The notes: a model not told the origin generated them from the letters alone. A DNA stretch of 19,672 nucleotides from Lachnoclostridium sp. UBA7215 (GCA_002490465.1 DKUB01000056.1:1593-21264); one strand, 5' to 3'. Numbered from the stretch's first letter, positions 1-7,940 are shown. Program-made: numbers and translations.

Positions 1-1
1 A

Positions 2-460
2 GAATATATTGAAAATAATGAGCAGAGGCGGAATGCCATATCCAATTTCCATAAAAGCTATACTGGAGCAGACAATGCAGATGAATTGTTTATCAAAGAA
101 ACCCAAATCATAGAGGAAATAGCAGATAAAGAATCATGCGTCATCATTGGCCGGTGTGCGGATTATATACTGGAAAACAGAGAGAACCTTGTAAAGGTTT
201 TTGTATATAGCGGTATGGAAGATAAAATAAAAAGGGCAGTTACATATTATGGGCTGGATAAAAGCAAAGCAGAAAAAGAGATAAGAAGAAGTGACAAGGA
301 ACGGGCAATCCATTACAGGCATTATACAAACAGAGACTGGAGCAATAAGTCAAATTATGACATATGCATAAACAGTGACTTTTTAGGAGTTGAGAGAACA
401 GCGGAACTGGTTTGTACTATGATAAAAGAAAGGCTGAATATTTCAGAAAAAGAAAGGTAG
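2..460 (+). CDS. Cytidylate kinase-like protein, 5' end outside window
   Basis: The reading frame is open from base 2, so the gene starts upstream of the window; a TTG at 86 is internal and not a credible start. The visible 152 residues contain a GRCADYIL segment, which is characteristic of the cytidylate kinase-like family (Cytidylate_kin2, AAA/P-loop nucleotide kinases), followed by a basic helical region (KIKRAVTYYGLDKSKAEKEI) and an RHYTNRDW stretch that resembles the lid and substrate region of the family. The Walker A loop would lie in the missing N-terminal part. The family is annotated as nucleotide kinases from fold, and the true substrate is generally unknown. The gene ends 8 bases before the start of the next gene, so the two are probably co-transcribed. 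Confidence 0.75.
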   Translation, partial: EYIENNEQRRNAISNFHKSYTGADNADELFIKETQIIEEIADKESCVIIGRCADYILENRENLVKVFVYSGMEDKIKRAVTYYGLDKSKAEKEIRRSDKERAIHYRHYTNRDWSNKSNYDICINSDFLGVERTAELVCTMIKERLNISEKER

Positions 461-468
461 TACATTTT

Positions 469-1443
469 ATGAAAAAGAGTGTGAAGAAAGTTTTAATTGG
501 AAGCGGACTGGCGGCGGGAACACTTGTTGCTGCTGGGGCATGGTCGTATGCAATTACCAAGAAATTGGTGGAGATTGCTTTAGACCGCAAGGAAGATGAA
601 ACCGTAGAGGCATCTAAAAAACACATTGCAGGTAATCCGGAAACAAGTGCGTTTATAAAGGTACGGGAAAATGCAGCGGAAAAGTTAGAAGGCAGTTCTT
701 ATGATACAATAGAGATTATGGCTCAGGATGGCATAAAACTGGTTGGCCACTGGCGGTCCTGTAAAAACCCGAAACGTATCATTATAGCCATGCATGGCTG
801 GCGGTCTTCCTGGGCAAAGGATTTTGGACTGATAGCTGATTTCTTTTATAATAATGACTGCCATGTTTTATATGCGGAGCAGAGAGGCCAGAATAACAGC
901 GGTGGTGAATATATGGGATTTGGCCTGACAGAGCGGCATGACTGTCTTGCGTGGGCAAAGTGGATAGGCAAGCAGGAATATGGAGAACTTCCCGTTTATC
1001 TGTGTGGTGTGTCTATGGGAGCTTCTACAGTTTTGATGACAGCGGGTTTTGAGCTGCCCCCATATGTTCATGGGATCATTGCTGACTGTGGCTATACTTC
1101 GCCTCATGCAATATGGAAGTATGTCGTGGAAAACAACCTGCGTCTTTATTATGACGATATGATGAGCAGCATTGCCGATGAAATGTGCCGGACAAAGATA
1201 CAGATAGGTTCTAAAGATTATTCCTGTCCGGATGCATTGGCAGAGTGTAAGGTTCCAGTGCTTTTCATTCATGGCACAGATGATGATTTTGTCCCTGTTG
1301 AAATGACCTATGAGAATTATAAGGCCTGCGCGTCGCAGAAACGGCTTCTTATTGTTCCGGATGCCGGACATGGAATGAGCTATGTGATAGACAGAAAATC
1401 GTATGAACAAGCGGTTAAGCAGTTCTGGACGGATTTTGATTAA
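469..1443 (+). CDS. Membrane-anchored alpha/beta hydrolase
   Basis: The protein has 324 residues when read from ATG 469, which follows an AAAGG ribosome site; the longer frame from 412 overlaps the upstream gene and has no good site. Residues 1-30 form a basic start followed by a hydrophobic stretch, consistent with an uncleaved signal anchor. The alpha/beta-hydrolase fold is shown by the oxyanion-type HGWRSS near 109, the nucleophile elbow GVSMG (Ser182), an acidic residue in HGTDDDFVP (about Asp272) and the catalytic His301 in DAGHG. This matches the extracytoplasmic serine hydrolases often annotated as lysophospholipase-like or dipeptidyl-peptidase-like proteins. The substrate cannot be told from sequence; the lipid-enzyme neighbours suggest an ester in the envelope. 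It is the second gene of the operon. Confidence 0.85.
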   Translation: MKKSVKKVLIGSGLAAGTLVAAGAWSYAITKKLVEIALDRKEDETVEASKKHIAGNPETSAFIKVRENAAEKLEGSSYDTIEIMAQDGIKLVGHWRSCKNPKRIIIAMHGWRSSWAKDFGLIADFFYNNDCHVLYAEQRGQNNSGGEYMGFGLTERHDCLAWAKWIGKQEYGELPVYLCGVSMGASTVLMTAGFELPPYVHGIIADCGYTSPHAIWKYVVENNLRLYYDDMMSSIADEMCRTKIQIGSKDYSCPDALAECKVPVLFIHGTDDDFVPVEMTYENYKACASQKRLLIVPDAGHGMSYVIDRKSYEQAVKQFWTDFD

Positions 1444-1499
1444 AGTTTTTTACGGGCATCTATAGGGAAAGAATAATAAAATTTTAAAGGAAGAAATTT

Positions 1500-2075
1500 A
1501 TGGAACAGAAAACAGACAGAGCATCTAAATATGAAAAGAAAATAATTACCATCCCGAATATCCTTTCCTTTTTTCGGATATGCCTGATTCCGGTGCTCGT
1601 ATGGCTGTACAGCGTGGGGCATGATTACATGTGGGCAGGGTATATCCTGATTCTCTCCGGCATTACGGATATGGTGGATGGTTATATTGCCAGACATTTT
1701 CACATGGTCAGCAATCTGGGGAAGATACTTGACCCCATTGCGGATAAACTGACACAGGGAGTCATGCTGATGTGTCTAGTGATGCGATTTCTTTTGATGA
1801 TAGTGCCATTTGTTTTGCTGATAGCAAAAGAAATATATATGAGCGTAAGCGGAATTTTGGTTATCCAGAGGACAGGAATTGTATGTGGGGCAGATTGGCA
1901 TGGAAAAGCTGCAACGTGCTTTCTATATGGAACAATGATTCTTCATGTGTTCTGGCATGAGATTACACCAGTGATTTCTGCGGTTTGTATTATAGCCTGT
2001 GCAGCCCTGATTGGAGTTTCGTTTGTGCTTTATGCAATCCGCAATGTGAAATTGCTGAAAAATAACGGACAGTAG
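1500..2075 (+). CDS. CDP-alcohol phosphatidyltransferase (PgsA-like)
   Basis: The protein has 191 residues and starts at ATG 1500 after AAAGGAAG. It carries the complete CDP-alcohol phosphotransferase signature: Asp57, Asp60-Gly61, Ala64-Arg65, Gly74, Asp78 and Asp82, with exactly the family spacing (DGxxAR, 8 residues, G, 3 residues, D, 3 residues, D). These residues bind the metal ions and CDP-diacylglycerol. Several hydrophobic helices follow, as expected for an integral membrane enzyme. Family members join a phosphatidyl group to glycerol-3-phosphate (PgsA), glycerophosphate or another alcohol; the acceptor is not determinable here. Length is normal. Its position among a glycosyltransferase and a PAP2 phosphatase supports a lipid-remodelling role. 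It is probably a second, accessory copy rather than the housekeeping pgsA. Confidence 0.88.
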   Translation: MEQKTDRASKYEKKIITIPNILSFFRICLIPVLVWLYSVGHDYMWAGYILILSGITDMVDGYIARHFHMVSNLGKILDPIADKLTQGVMLMCLVMRFLLMIVPFVLLIAKEIYMSVSGILVIQRTGIVCGADWHGKAATCFLYGTMILHVFWHEITPVISAVCIIACAALIGVSFVLYAIRNVKLLKNNGQ

Positions 2076-2088
2076 GAAGGTGGTTTAT

Positions 2089-2625
2089 GTGAATGACTTT
2101 TGGGCGTGCCTGATATATCTTGCTTTGATTGGTGTGATTTTATTTATCATTGGCCGTGTATTACCAAAACAAAAGTTTTCATTTGATAAATTTCCCTTTT
2201 GCACCCTTCCGATAGAGGACGGGGGTAAAATCTATCAGAGAATCGGGGTGCATAAATGGAAAGACGGTTTTCCGGACATGAGCAGGATATTACCTTTCCT
2301 TATGCCATCAAAAAGATTGCCCAAAGCAGTGACTGCAGAACAGATAGAATTGATGATACAGGAAACCTGTATTGCGGAATGGATACACGGTCTGCTGAGT
2401 GTTTTGGGGTTTGGGTGCGTATTTATCTGGAAAAGCATGGGAGGATGGATTGTGTCTGTCCTTTATCTGTTTGGGAACCTGCCCTATATAGTCATACAAC
2501 GCTACAATCGTCCTAAATTTGTAAGCCTTTTACGGACAATGAGAAAAAGGGAGGGCAAGGTACGGACTTTGGAATATCATGAAAGAAAGGCGGAAAGAAA
2601 GTGGAACAAAAAAATGACTTTTTAG
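2089..2625 (+). CDS. CrtO-like acyltransferase-family membrane protein
   Basis: The protein has 178 residues. AGGAAGG at 2074-2080, which overlaps the stop of the previous gene, lies 8 bases before GTG 2089; the earlier GTG at 2080 would sit inside that site and is less likely. An N-terminal membrane helix (about residues 4-22) is followed by a soluble segment with YQRIGVHKWKDGFPD and later IQETCIAEWIHGLLS, two further hydrophobic stretches, and a basic tail. These motifs recall the small family named after staphylococcal CrtO (glycosyl-4,4'-diaponeurosporenoate acyltransferase). No carotenoid genes are seen here, so the carotenoid name should not be taken literally. An acyl-transfer role on a glycolipid is an inference from the family and the nearby glycosyltransferase. 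The gene overlaps the next one by 25 bases. Confidence 0.6.
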   Translation: MNDFWACLIYLALIGVILFIIGRVLPKQKFSFDKFPFCTLPIEDGGKIYQRIGVHKWKDGFPDMSRILPFLMPSKRLPKAVTAEQIELMIQETCIAEWIHGLLSVLGFGCVFIWKSMGGWIVSVLYLFGNLPYIVIQRYNRPKFVSLLRTMRKREGKVRTLEYHERKAERKWNKKMTF

Positions 2626-3968
2626 GGATAGAGCCCATTGGACAATTGCTGTGGAAATTGTCAGTACCAGCGATAGCAGCCCAACTGATTAACCTTTTGT
2701 ATAATCTGGTGGACAGGGTTTATATCGGTCATATCCCGGATACTGGAGCGTTAGCTTTGACGGGCGTGGGCGTATGTATGCCAGTCATTATGATAGTATC
2801 GGCGTTTTCCGCATTTATAAGCAGTGGCAGTGCGCCCAGAGCTTCCATTGCAATGGGAGCGGGGAACCATGAGGAAGCAGAAAAAATCCTGAGCGGAAGT
2901 TTTCTCATGCAGCTTTTGGTCTCTCTGGTACTTACAATCAGCTTGCTGCTCTTTCATCGTCCGCTGTTGTTGGCTTTTGGCGCAAGCGGAAATACGATTG
3001 AGTTTGCTTCTGAATATATGCGTATTTATGCAATAGGAACCGTTTTTGTGCAGCTTACTCTTGGGATGAATGCGTTTATCACGGCTCAGGGATTTGCAAA
3101 AATGGGAATGCTGAGTGTTGTGATTGGAGCTGTTTCTAATATTATCCTTGATCCTGTTTTTATTTATGGGTTTCATATGGGAGTGCGGGGAGCAGCACTG
3201 GCAACCATTATTTCTCAGGCGATTTCCACAATAGTAGTAATTCGTTTTTTAACTGGTAAGAAAACGGTTATCAAAATAAAGAAGTGTTATATGAAGTTGG
3301 AAAAGGAGATTATTCTTCCCTGCATTGCCCTTGGTGTTGCACCTTTTATTATGCAGGCCAGCGAAAGTTTTATTATTGTCTGTTTTAATTCATCTCTGCT
3401 GAAATATGGCGGGGATGTTGCGGTAGGGGCCATGACGATTCTTTCAAGTGTCATGCAGTTTTCTTCTTTGCCACTGCAAGGTTTGGGACAGGGGGCACAG
3501 CCAATCTCAAGTTATAATTATGGAGCTAAAAATGCGGTAAGGGTAAAAAAAACGTTTCGGCTTTTGCTGGTGTCCACGCTGGTCTATTCTGTTTCCGTGT
3601 GGGGGCTGGTCATGTTGTTTCCCCAAATATTTGTAAAGATTTTTTCCCCGGACGTACAGTTGGTTGAATATACCAGCTATGTCCTTCGTATTTATTGCGC
3701 TGCTATGGGCATATTTGGGGCGCAGATTGCCTGCCAGATGACATTTAATGCACTTGGAAATGCAAAAGCATCCATTATGGTTGCTATCATGCGAAAGTTT
3801 ATTCTTTTGCTGCCACTTATTTATCTGCTTCCCCACATCGTATCAGATCAGGCTATGGGAGTTTATCTTGCAGAGCCAGTGGCAGATGTAATTGCGGTGT
3901 TGTTTACAGTGGTTTTATTCAACCTTCAATTCCGAAAAGCCATGAAACGGTTGGAGAGTGGTATGTAA
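2601..3968 (+). CDS. MATE family multidrug/lipid exporter
   Basis: The protein has 455 residues and starts at GTG 2601 after an AAGGCGG site inside the end of the preceding gene, which implies translational coupling. The N-terminal segment PIGQLLWKLSVPAIAAQLI and the following NLLYNLVDRVYIG are typical of MATE (MatE) transporters, and a second MatE repeat begins near residue 230 (ILPCIALGVAPFIMQASESF), with the characteristic PLQGLGQGAQPISSYNYGA segment near residue 300. About 12 membrane helices are visible and the length is normal. MATE proteins export cationic drugs or lipid-like compounds using Na+ or H+ gradients. The substrate is unknown; position between lipid-modifying enzymes suggests a product or toxin linked to the envelope. 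Confidence 0.92.
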   Translation: MEQKNDFLGIEPIGQLLWKLSVPAIAAQLINLLYNLVDRVYIGHIPDTGALALTGVGVCMPVIMIVSAFSAFISSGSAPRASIAMGAGNHEEAEKILSGSFLMQLLVSLVLTISLLLFHRPLLLAFGASGNTIEFASEYMRIYAIGTVFVQLTLGMNAFITAQGFAKMGMLSVVIGAVSNIILDPVFIYGFHMGVRGAALATIISQAISTIVVIRFLTGKKTVIKIKKCYMKLEKEIILPCIALGVAPFIMQASESFIIVCFNSSLLKYGGDVAVGAMTILSSVMQFSSLPLQGLGQGAQPISSYNYGAKNAVRVKKTFRLLLVSTLVYSVSVWGLVMLFPQIFVKIFSPDVQLVEYTSYVLRIYCAAMGIFGAQIACQMTFNALGNAKASIMVAIMRKFILLLPLIYLLPHIVSDQAMGVYLAEPVADVIAVLFTVVLFNLQFRKAMKRLESGM

Positions 3969-4002
3969 ACAGCTTTCCTTGTGAATGACGGGAGAGATTA
4001 CT

Positions 4003-5142
4003 ATGGAGAAAGTTCTGCTATTAAGCGCCAGTACAGGACAAGGACATAATTCCTGTGCTCAAGCGGTAAAAGAATATTTTGAGGATAAGAATATACAGTG
4101 TGAAGTGCTGGATTCACTGAATTTTATATCAGAGGGATTTGGCAGGTTTATGTCATGGGGACACAGCTTTATGTATCGGCATATTCCCAGACTATTTCGG
4201 TGGGGCTACAATTATAGTAAGGATCATCCGTGGGTTTTTAAACCGGACTCAGGTATCTATAAGATTTTAACCATCGGAGCAGAACGTCTGCATGATTGTA
4301 TTATAAACAGAAAATTCGATGCAGTTATCTGCACACATCTTTTTTCGGCAATTATTCTAACACATCTGATGAAAAGGCATCGGATTTCGGTTAAAACGGC
4401 ATTTGTCGCCACAGATTATACGTTTTATCCAGGTATGGGAGCCTGCAATTTGCAGAAATATTTTATTGCAAGCAAATGTTTGGCTCATGCATATAGTAAT
4501 CAGGGAATTCCACAGGAGGCCATTATTGCTTCCGGAATCCCCGTGCGGCAGAAATTCTGGAAACGGACAGAGAAGGGGGACGCAAAGTATTTGTTGGGCA
4601 TTGGCAGGAAGAATAAACATCTTCTTATGATGGGCGGCAGTATGGGATGCGGGCCTATGGCAAAAATGTTGAAAAGAATTGTGGACAGATTACCGAAGGA
4701 TGCGGAAGTATCTGTTATTTGTGGAACGAACAGGCAGCTTTATCGGAAATTAAACGTCAGGTACAAAAACCATCCGAGGGTTCATATTGTTGGTTATACG
4801 GACAAGATGCCGCTATATATGGATTCGGCAGATTTATACCTGACGAAACCAGGTGGAATCAGCGTGACGGAGGCGGCTGTAAAAAATATACCCATGTCCT
4901 TTATAAATGCGGTGGCCGGCTGTGAGCAATATAATATGGATTTTTTTGTAGGAATAGGAGCGGCATTTACCGCTGATTCACCTGCGGAATTAGCAGAAAA
5001 AAGTATTACTGTCCTAAAAGACGACCGAAAAAGAAAGCAGATGGAAAGCGCTTTGCAGGAGTACCGGCAGTCAGACGGTGCAGAGCGCATTTTTTATGAA
5101 ATGAACCGAGGAGAACACATATGCGAAAAACAGCAATCGTAG
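4003..5142 (+). CDS. MGDG synthase/UgtP-type glycosyltransferase
   Basis: The protein has 379 residues. GGGAGAG at 3990-3996 places the start at ATG 4003 rather than at the upstream ATG 3985, which precedes the site. The N-terminal LLLSASTGQGHNSCAQAV is the hallmark of the MGDG-synthase family (diacylglycerol glucosyl/galactosyltransferases, GT28). The C-terminal Rossmann half has MMGGSMGCGP, an HIVGYTDKMPLYMDSADLYL stretch and KPGGISVTEA, the nucleotide-sugar-binding signature. The enzyme should transfer a hexose from a UDP-sugar to a membrane lipid such as diacylglycerol at the cytoplasmic face, producing glycolipids used as such or as lipoteichoic-acid anchors. The next gene overlaps its last 22 bases. 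Confidence 0.88.
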   Translation: MEKVLLLSASTGQGHNSCAQAVKEYFEDKNIQCEVLDSLNFISEGFGRFMSWGHSFMYRHIPRLFRWGYNYSKDHPWVFKPDSGIYKILTIGAERLHDCIINRKFDAVICTHLFSAIILTHLMKRHRISVKTAFVATDYTFYPGMGACNLQKYFIASKCLAHAYSNQGIPQEAIIASGIPVRQKFWKRTEKGDAKYLLGIGRKNKHLLMMGGSMGCGPMAKMLKRIVDRLPKDAEVSVICGTNRQLYRKLNVRYKNHPRVHIVGYTDKMPLYMDSADLYLTKPGGISVTEAAVKNIPMSFINAVAGCEQYNMDFFVGIGAAFTADSPAELAEKSITVLKDDRKRKQMESALQEYRQSDGAERIFYEMNRGEHICEKQQS

Positions 5143-5780
5143 ATTACCGGAAATTTCGTTTCAGTAAATTGAATACACCGGAATTTGAGCATTTGAAATA
5201 TTTATCTTACTGGCCTGTATTTGGTTTGTTGTTCCTTACCGTAGAACGGTTATGGATTAGGGAGAGATACTACCTTGTTTCCTGTCCGTTGGATGATAGG
5301 ATACCATTTTGCGAGTATTTTCTGATTCCCTATTTATTCTGGTTCGTTTTTTTAGTAGGGATTCATATTTATACGCTTTTATATGATACAGAATCGTTCA
5401 AGAAACTGATGCAATTTATTATAGTATCTTATTCGGTGGCAATGTTGATATACATATTGTTTCCTAACTGTCAGGAACTCCGTCCTGTAATATTTGAACG
5501 GGATAATTTATTTACACATTTTATAGAAAGATTTTACCAGTTTGATACCAATACAAATGTATGTCCATCTATTCATGTGATCGGCTCTGTGGCTGTCATG
5601 CTTTGTGCATGGAACAGCAGGCATTTCAGTACGGCAGGCTGGAGGATTGCTTTTGGAATGGCAGCTTTGTTGATTTCCATATCTACAGTATTTTTGAAGC
5701 AGCATTCTGTGGTGGATATTATTGCGGCAATCCCTATATGTGTGATTGCGTATATGGTTTCATTTTATAGAAAAAAATAA
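5121..5780 (+). CDS. PAP2-type membrane lipid phosphatase
   Basis: The protein has 219 residues and starts at ATG 5121 after a clear GAGGAG site within the end of the glycosyltransferase gene. Several membrane helices are visible. The PAP2 phosphatase motifs appear in order: an RP pair (Arg121-Pro122) that fits motif 1 although the usual upstream Lys spacing is not obvious, PSIH (residues 149-152) for motif 2, and S-T-x5-H-x3-D (Ser188, His195, Asp199) for motif 3, with Thr in place of the usual Arg. Enzymes of this type dephosphorylate phosphatidate, phosphatidylglycerophosphate or polyprenyl diphosphates, or act as phosphotransferases. With the neighbouring PgsA-like and glycosyltransferase genes it could supply diacylglycerol or finish phosphatidylglycerol synthesis; that link is inference. 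Confidence 0.82.
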   Translation: MRKTAIVDYRKFRFSKLNTPEFEHLKYLSYWPVFGLLFLTVERLWIRERYYLVSCPLDDRIPFCEYFLIPYLFWFVFLVGIHIYTLLYDTESFKKLMQFIIVSYSVAMLIYILFPNCQELRPVIFERDNLFTHFIERFYQFDTNTNVCPSIHVIGSVAVMLCAWNSRHFSTAGWRIAFGMAALLISISTVFLKQHSVVDIIAAIPICVIAYMVSFYRKK

Positions 5781-5792
5781 GGAGTGAGCATT

Positions 5793-6917
5793 ATGGATAA
5801 AAGAATGAAACAAAATTTAGTGATTGTTATTGTTGGGATTGGATTATTCGCAGCTTTAATGAATCTTTCCGTGGTGCTTTGCTTTTTAGAAAAAGTGATG
5901 GGGATTATCCTTCCTGTTATTGTTGGCGGCATATTGGCTTTGTTTATTAACGTTCCTATGACAGGCATTGAAATACGTCTTCGGAAAATGCAGGAAACAA
6001 AGAAAAGGATTTTTTCTGATAAGTTTTACCGCGGTACTTCGTTTCTGCTCACTCTGGTATGTATCATATTGGTGCTTACGCTCGTGTTTACATTGCTCAT
6101 ACCGGAACTTGTGGGATCAGTGAAAGGTCTTTATCTGCTGGTTGAGACACGTCTGCCACAGTGGATTTCCTATTTAGAGAGTCTTAATCCAGAGGCAGAG
6201 TGGTTGGAGGAAATAATTGCAGGCATTAATTTAGAAAAAATCATGCAGGACTTTGGCAGTGGGGCAAATCTGTTTTTTGAGGGATTGGTGAGTACAGTAT
6301 CTTCTGCTGCGAGCATAGTTATAACAGCGGCCTTTGGGATGATTATCAGTATTTATTTAACTTTGAGTAAGGAGAGGGTATGCAGACATGTCAGAAAACT
6401 GGTAACTGCCTATCTGAAACCTGCATGGGCAGAAAATATCTTTCATATCAGCCAGACATTTAGCCGGACTTTTGCAAATTTCCTGTCAGGGCAATGTACG
6501 GAAGCTGTAATACTTGGGATTTTAATGTTTTTGGCATTTACTATTTTTAGGTTACCATATGGAAGTCTGGTCGGCGTATTGACAGCTGTCTGTGCGATTA
6601 TTCCATACGTTGGGGCATTTGTGTCTGGCGGGGTCAGCGTAATTCTTGCTTTGCTAATTAGTCCGGCATTGGCGGCACGATGTCTGATTGTTTACGTTAT
6701 CGTCCAGTTTATTGAAAATCAGCTGATATATCCGAGAGTAGTAGGCAGTTCTGTAGGACTTCCACCATTATATACATTAATAGCGGCAATGATAGGAGGA
6801 AAACTTTTTGGAATTATGGGAATTATATTTTTTATTCCGTTGATGGCAGTGGTCGTAGAACTTGTAAAAGAGGATGCAGAAAAACGTCTGAGCCGTCGGG
6901 AAAACCATGTCATATAA
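5793..6917 (+). CDS. AI-2E family transporter
   Basis: The protein has 374 residues. AAGGAG at 5778-5784 fits ATG 5793; an in-frame GTG at 5784 overlaps the site and is rejected. The N-terminal helix pair ends in a LFINVPMTGIE-type segment, a hydrophilic region follows, and the C-terminal half has the conserved GVLTAVCAIIPYVGAF and IYPRVVGSSVGLPPLYTL segments of the AI-2E (TqsA/PerM) permease family, for which about 8 membrane helices are usual. Members have been linked to autoinducer-2 export, Na+/H+ exchange and other functions, so the substrate is open. It is the last structural gene of the envelope operon, separated by 72 bases from the regulator. Confidence 0.88.
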   Translation: MDKRMKQNLVIVIVGIGLFAALMNLSVVLCFLEKVMGIILPVIVGGILALFINVPMTGIEIRLRKMQETKKRIFSDKFYRGTSFLLTLVCIILVLTLVFTLLIPELVGSVKGLYLLVETRLPQWISYLESLNPEAEWLEEIIAGINLEKIMQDFGSGANLFFEGLVSTVSSAASIVITAAFGMIISIYLTLSKERVCRHVRKLVTAYLKPAWAENIFHISQTFSRTFANFLSGQCTEAVILGILMFLAFTIFRLPYGSLVGVLTAVCAIIPYVGAFVSGGVSVILALLISPALAARCLIVYVIVQFIENQLIYPRVVGSSVGLPPLYTLIAAMIGGKLFGIMGIIFFIPLMAVVVELVKEDAEKRLSRRENHVI

Positions 6918-6923
6918 GGGAGA

Positions 6924-6937
6924 TAAAGTATACTTTA
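6924..6937. promoter_or_regulatory. 14-bp perfect palindrome upstream of regulator gene
   Basis: TAAAGTATACTTTA is identical to its reverse complement over 14 bases. It lies 6 bases after the stop of the AI-2E gene and about 50 bases before the winged-helix gene, in an AT-rich gap. It is not followed by a T-run, so it is not a normal terminator. A dimeric DNA-binding protein could use it as an operator, possibly the downstream regulator itself. No convincing -35/-10 pair was found around it. Confidence 0.4.
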
Positions 6938-6989
6938 AAAAATTAAGGATTAATTCGTAACAGTTGTTAGGGCAAATATTTGTTTAAAG

Positions 6990-7430
6990 TTGGAAGGTGA
7001 TATTATCGGACGTGTATTGTTGATAGAATTTCAAGAAGAAAATGCTGCAGCATTTGATGAAGTCATGGCGGTATTGAAACGCCATTCCGGTTTTGAAATG
7101 TTCAGCATGGAGGAAGAAACGGTTATCTCCCTCCCCGGTCTTACCATTTATCCAGAACAGAGAAAAATCTACCGTGACAGGCAGGAAATATCCCTGACAA
7201 CGAAAGAGTATGAGCTGCTTTGTCTGCTGGCTGCCAACCGGGGACAGGTGCTGACCTATACACAGATATATGAAAAAGTATGGGGGAGTAGTCCGGATGG
7301 AAATGAAAAAATTATCCGTTTTCATCTCTGCAATTTACGAAAAAAGTTAAATACCGTATCTCAGGATGAACCTTTTGTAATCCGCTGCATTCGGGACGTG
7401 GGGTACTGTTTCGAGGTAACATCTAAATAA
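6990..7430 (+). CDS. Stand-alone OmpR/PhoB-type winged-helix regulator
   Basis: The frame gives 146 residues from TTG 6990. The start is uncertain: GGAAGGTGA at 6992-7000 looks like a ribosome site but is followed only by rare start codons (ATT 7002 or TTG 7017), so the mature protein may be 4-9 residues shorter. Residues about 50-142 form a complete trans_reg_C winged helix (SLTTKEYELLCLLAANRG, then the recognition helix region NEKIIRFHLCNLRKKL and the wing IRCIRDVGYCFE). The first 45 residues begin like a receiver domain (RVLLIEF) but are far too short and lack a phosphorylation aspartate, so no classical two-component control is expected. No histidine kinase gene is nearby. It probably regulates the upstream envelope operon. 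Confidence 0.8.
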   Translation: MEGDIIGRVLLIEFQEENAAAFDEVMAVLKRHSGFEMFSMEEETVISLPGLTIYPEQRKIYRDRQEISLTTKEYELLCLLAANRGQVLTYTQIYEKVWGSSPDGNEKIIRFHLCNLRKKLNTVSQDEPFVIRCIRDVGYCFEVTSK

Positions 7431-7439
7431 TCTGCAAAG

Positions 7440-7471
7440 ACAGTCTGGTTTTGATATCAGGCTGTTTTTTT
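7440..7471 (+). terminator. Intrinsic terminator after regulator gene
   Basis: ACAGTCTG (7440-7447) pairs with CAGGCTGT (7458-7465) over 8 bp with one G-U pair, and a run of seven T follows at 7465-7471. It sits 10 bases after the winged-helix stop and ends the envelope operon. Confidence 0.85.
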
Positions 7472-7716
7472 AACATAAGGATGGCTGGCGGAGCCTGACA
7501 TCCGTTGTTTGTCGAAATTTGCGATATTCCAAACGCTAAATCAACAAAATCTCAACAAAAAACAAATTTTAATACAATATACTGTTTTCCGTCACAAAAA
7601 ATGAGGGGATTTGACAGCACGGTATGTCCGTCACTTCTCCGTGGAATGGGGAATCAGTATTATAAAAATCAGAAATGGCATACGCCAAACAAAAAGACGA
7701 AAAAAGCGAAATAAAA

Positions 7717-7751
7717 ATGTCATAGCCGGACAGGGGGCTATGGCATTTTTT
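7717..7751 (+). terminator. Strong hairpin with T-run in leader
   Basis: ATGTCATAGCC (7717-7727) pairs with GGCTATGGCAT (7736-7746) over 11 bp with one G-U pair and an 8-base loop, followed by six T. No gene precedes it closely, so it would end a short transcript or act as an attenuator for the downstream sigma-like gene. Confidence 0.75.
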
Positions 7752-7814
7752 AGTTCGACATACTTCTTTCTGTTTCCCTTCATTTTTGTATTACATTCCA
7801 AGGTTCGACGAATG

Positions 7815-7857
7815 GCAGATATCTGGTCAGTAAAAATGACTGGAATATCTGCTTTTT
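7815..7857 (+). terminator. Second terminator-like hairpin in leader
   Basis: GCAGATAT (7815-7822) pairs with ATATCTGC (7845-7852), and the stem continues inward with CTGGTCA against TGACTGG (G-U pairs and one bulge). Five T follow the stem. It lies 83 bases before the start of the sigma-like gene, in series with the hairpin at 7717. Confidence 0.65.
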
Positions 7858-7940
7858 ATATTTTGGCACATCTGGCAAGACCGCCGCCACACTTCGGTTT
7901 GATTTCTAAAAAATTTCAAATCGGAGGTGGATACAGAAAA

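Larger units (their letters stand above)
7472..7940. other. Gene-free leader region upstream of sigma-like gene
   Basis: No credible gene was found in this stretch. An open frame extends upstream from the sigma-like gene to 7611, but it runs through two terminator-like hairpins and lacks a ribosome site, while a strong site exists at 7922-7930. The region holds two TCAACAA copies (7541-7547 and 7552-7558) exactly 11 bases apart, a GGATG/CATCC-bounded hairpin just after 7480, two rho-independent-type hairpins listed separately, and a CGGTTTGA/TCAAATCG stem near 7893-7922 directly before the ribosome site. The latter could hide or expose that site. A TTGACA at about 7611 has no matching -10 at a normal distance. 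Confidence 0.5.

Noticed and set aside
5714..5722. Additional GGATATTAT copy as a third attachment site
   Set aside because: Only 9 bases match, it lies inside the PAP2 motif-3 coding region (VVDII), and there is no adjacent recombinase or break in gene order.
7611..7616. TTGACA as a promoter for the sigma-like gene
   Set aside because: No acceptable -10 hexamer occurs 16-18 bases downstream, and two terminators would intervene.
7505..7714. 69-residue frame after the regulator terminator
   Set aside because: No ribosome site, lysine-rich composition from A-rich DNA, and it ends at the start of a terminator stem.
7611..7940. N-terminal extension of the sigma-like gene
   Set aside because: The extension crosses two terminator-like hairpins, has no ribosome site and low-complexity basic sequence; a strong GGAGGTGG precedes ATG 7941.
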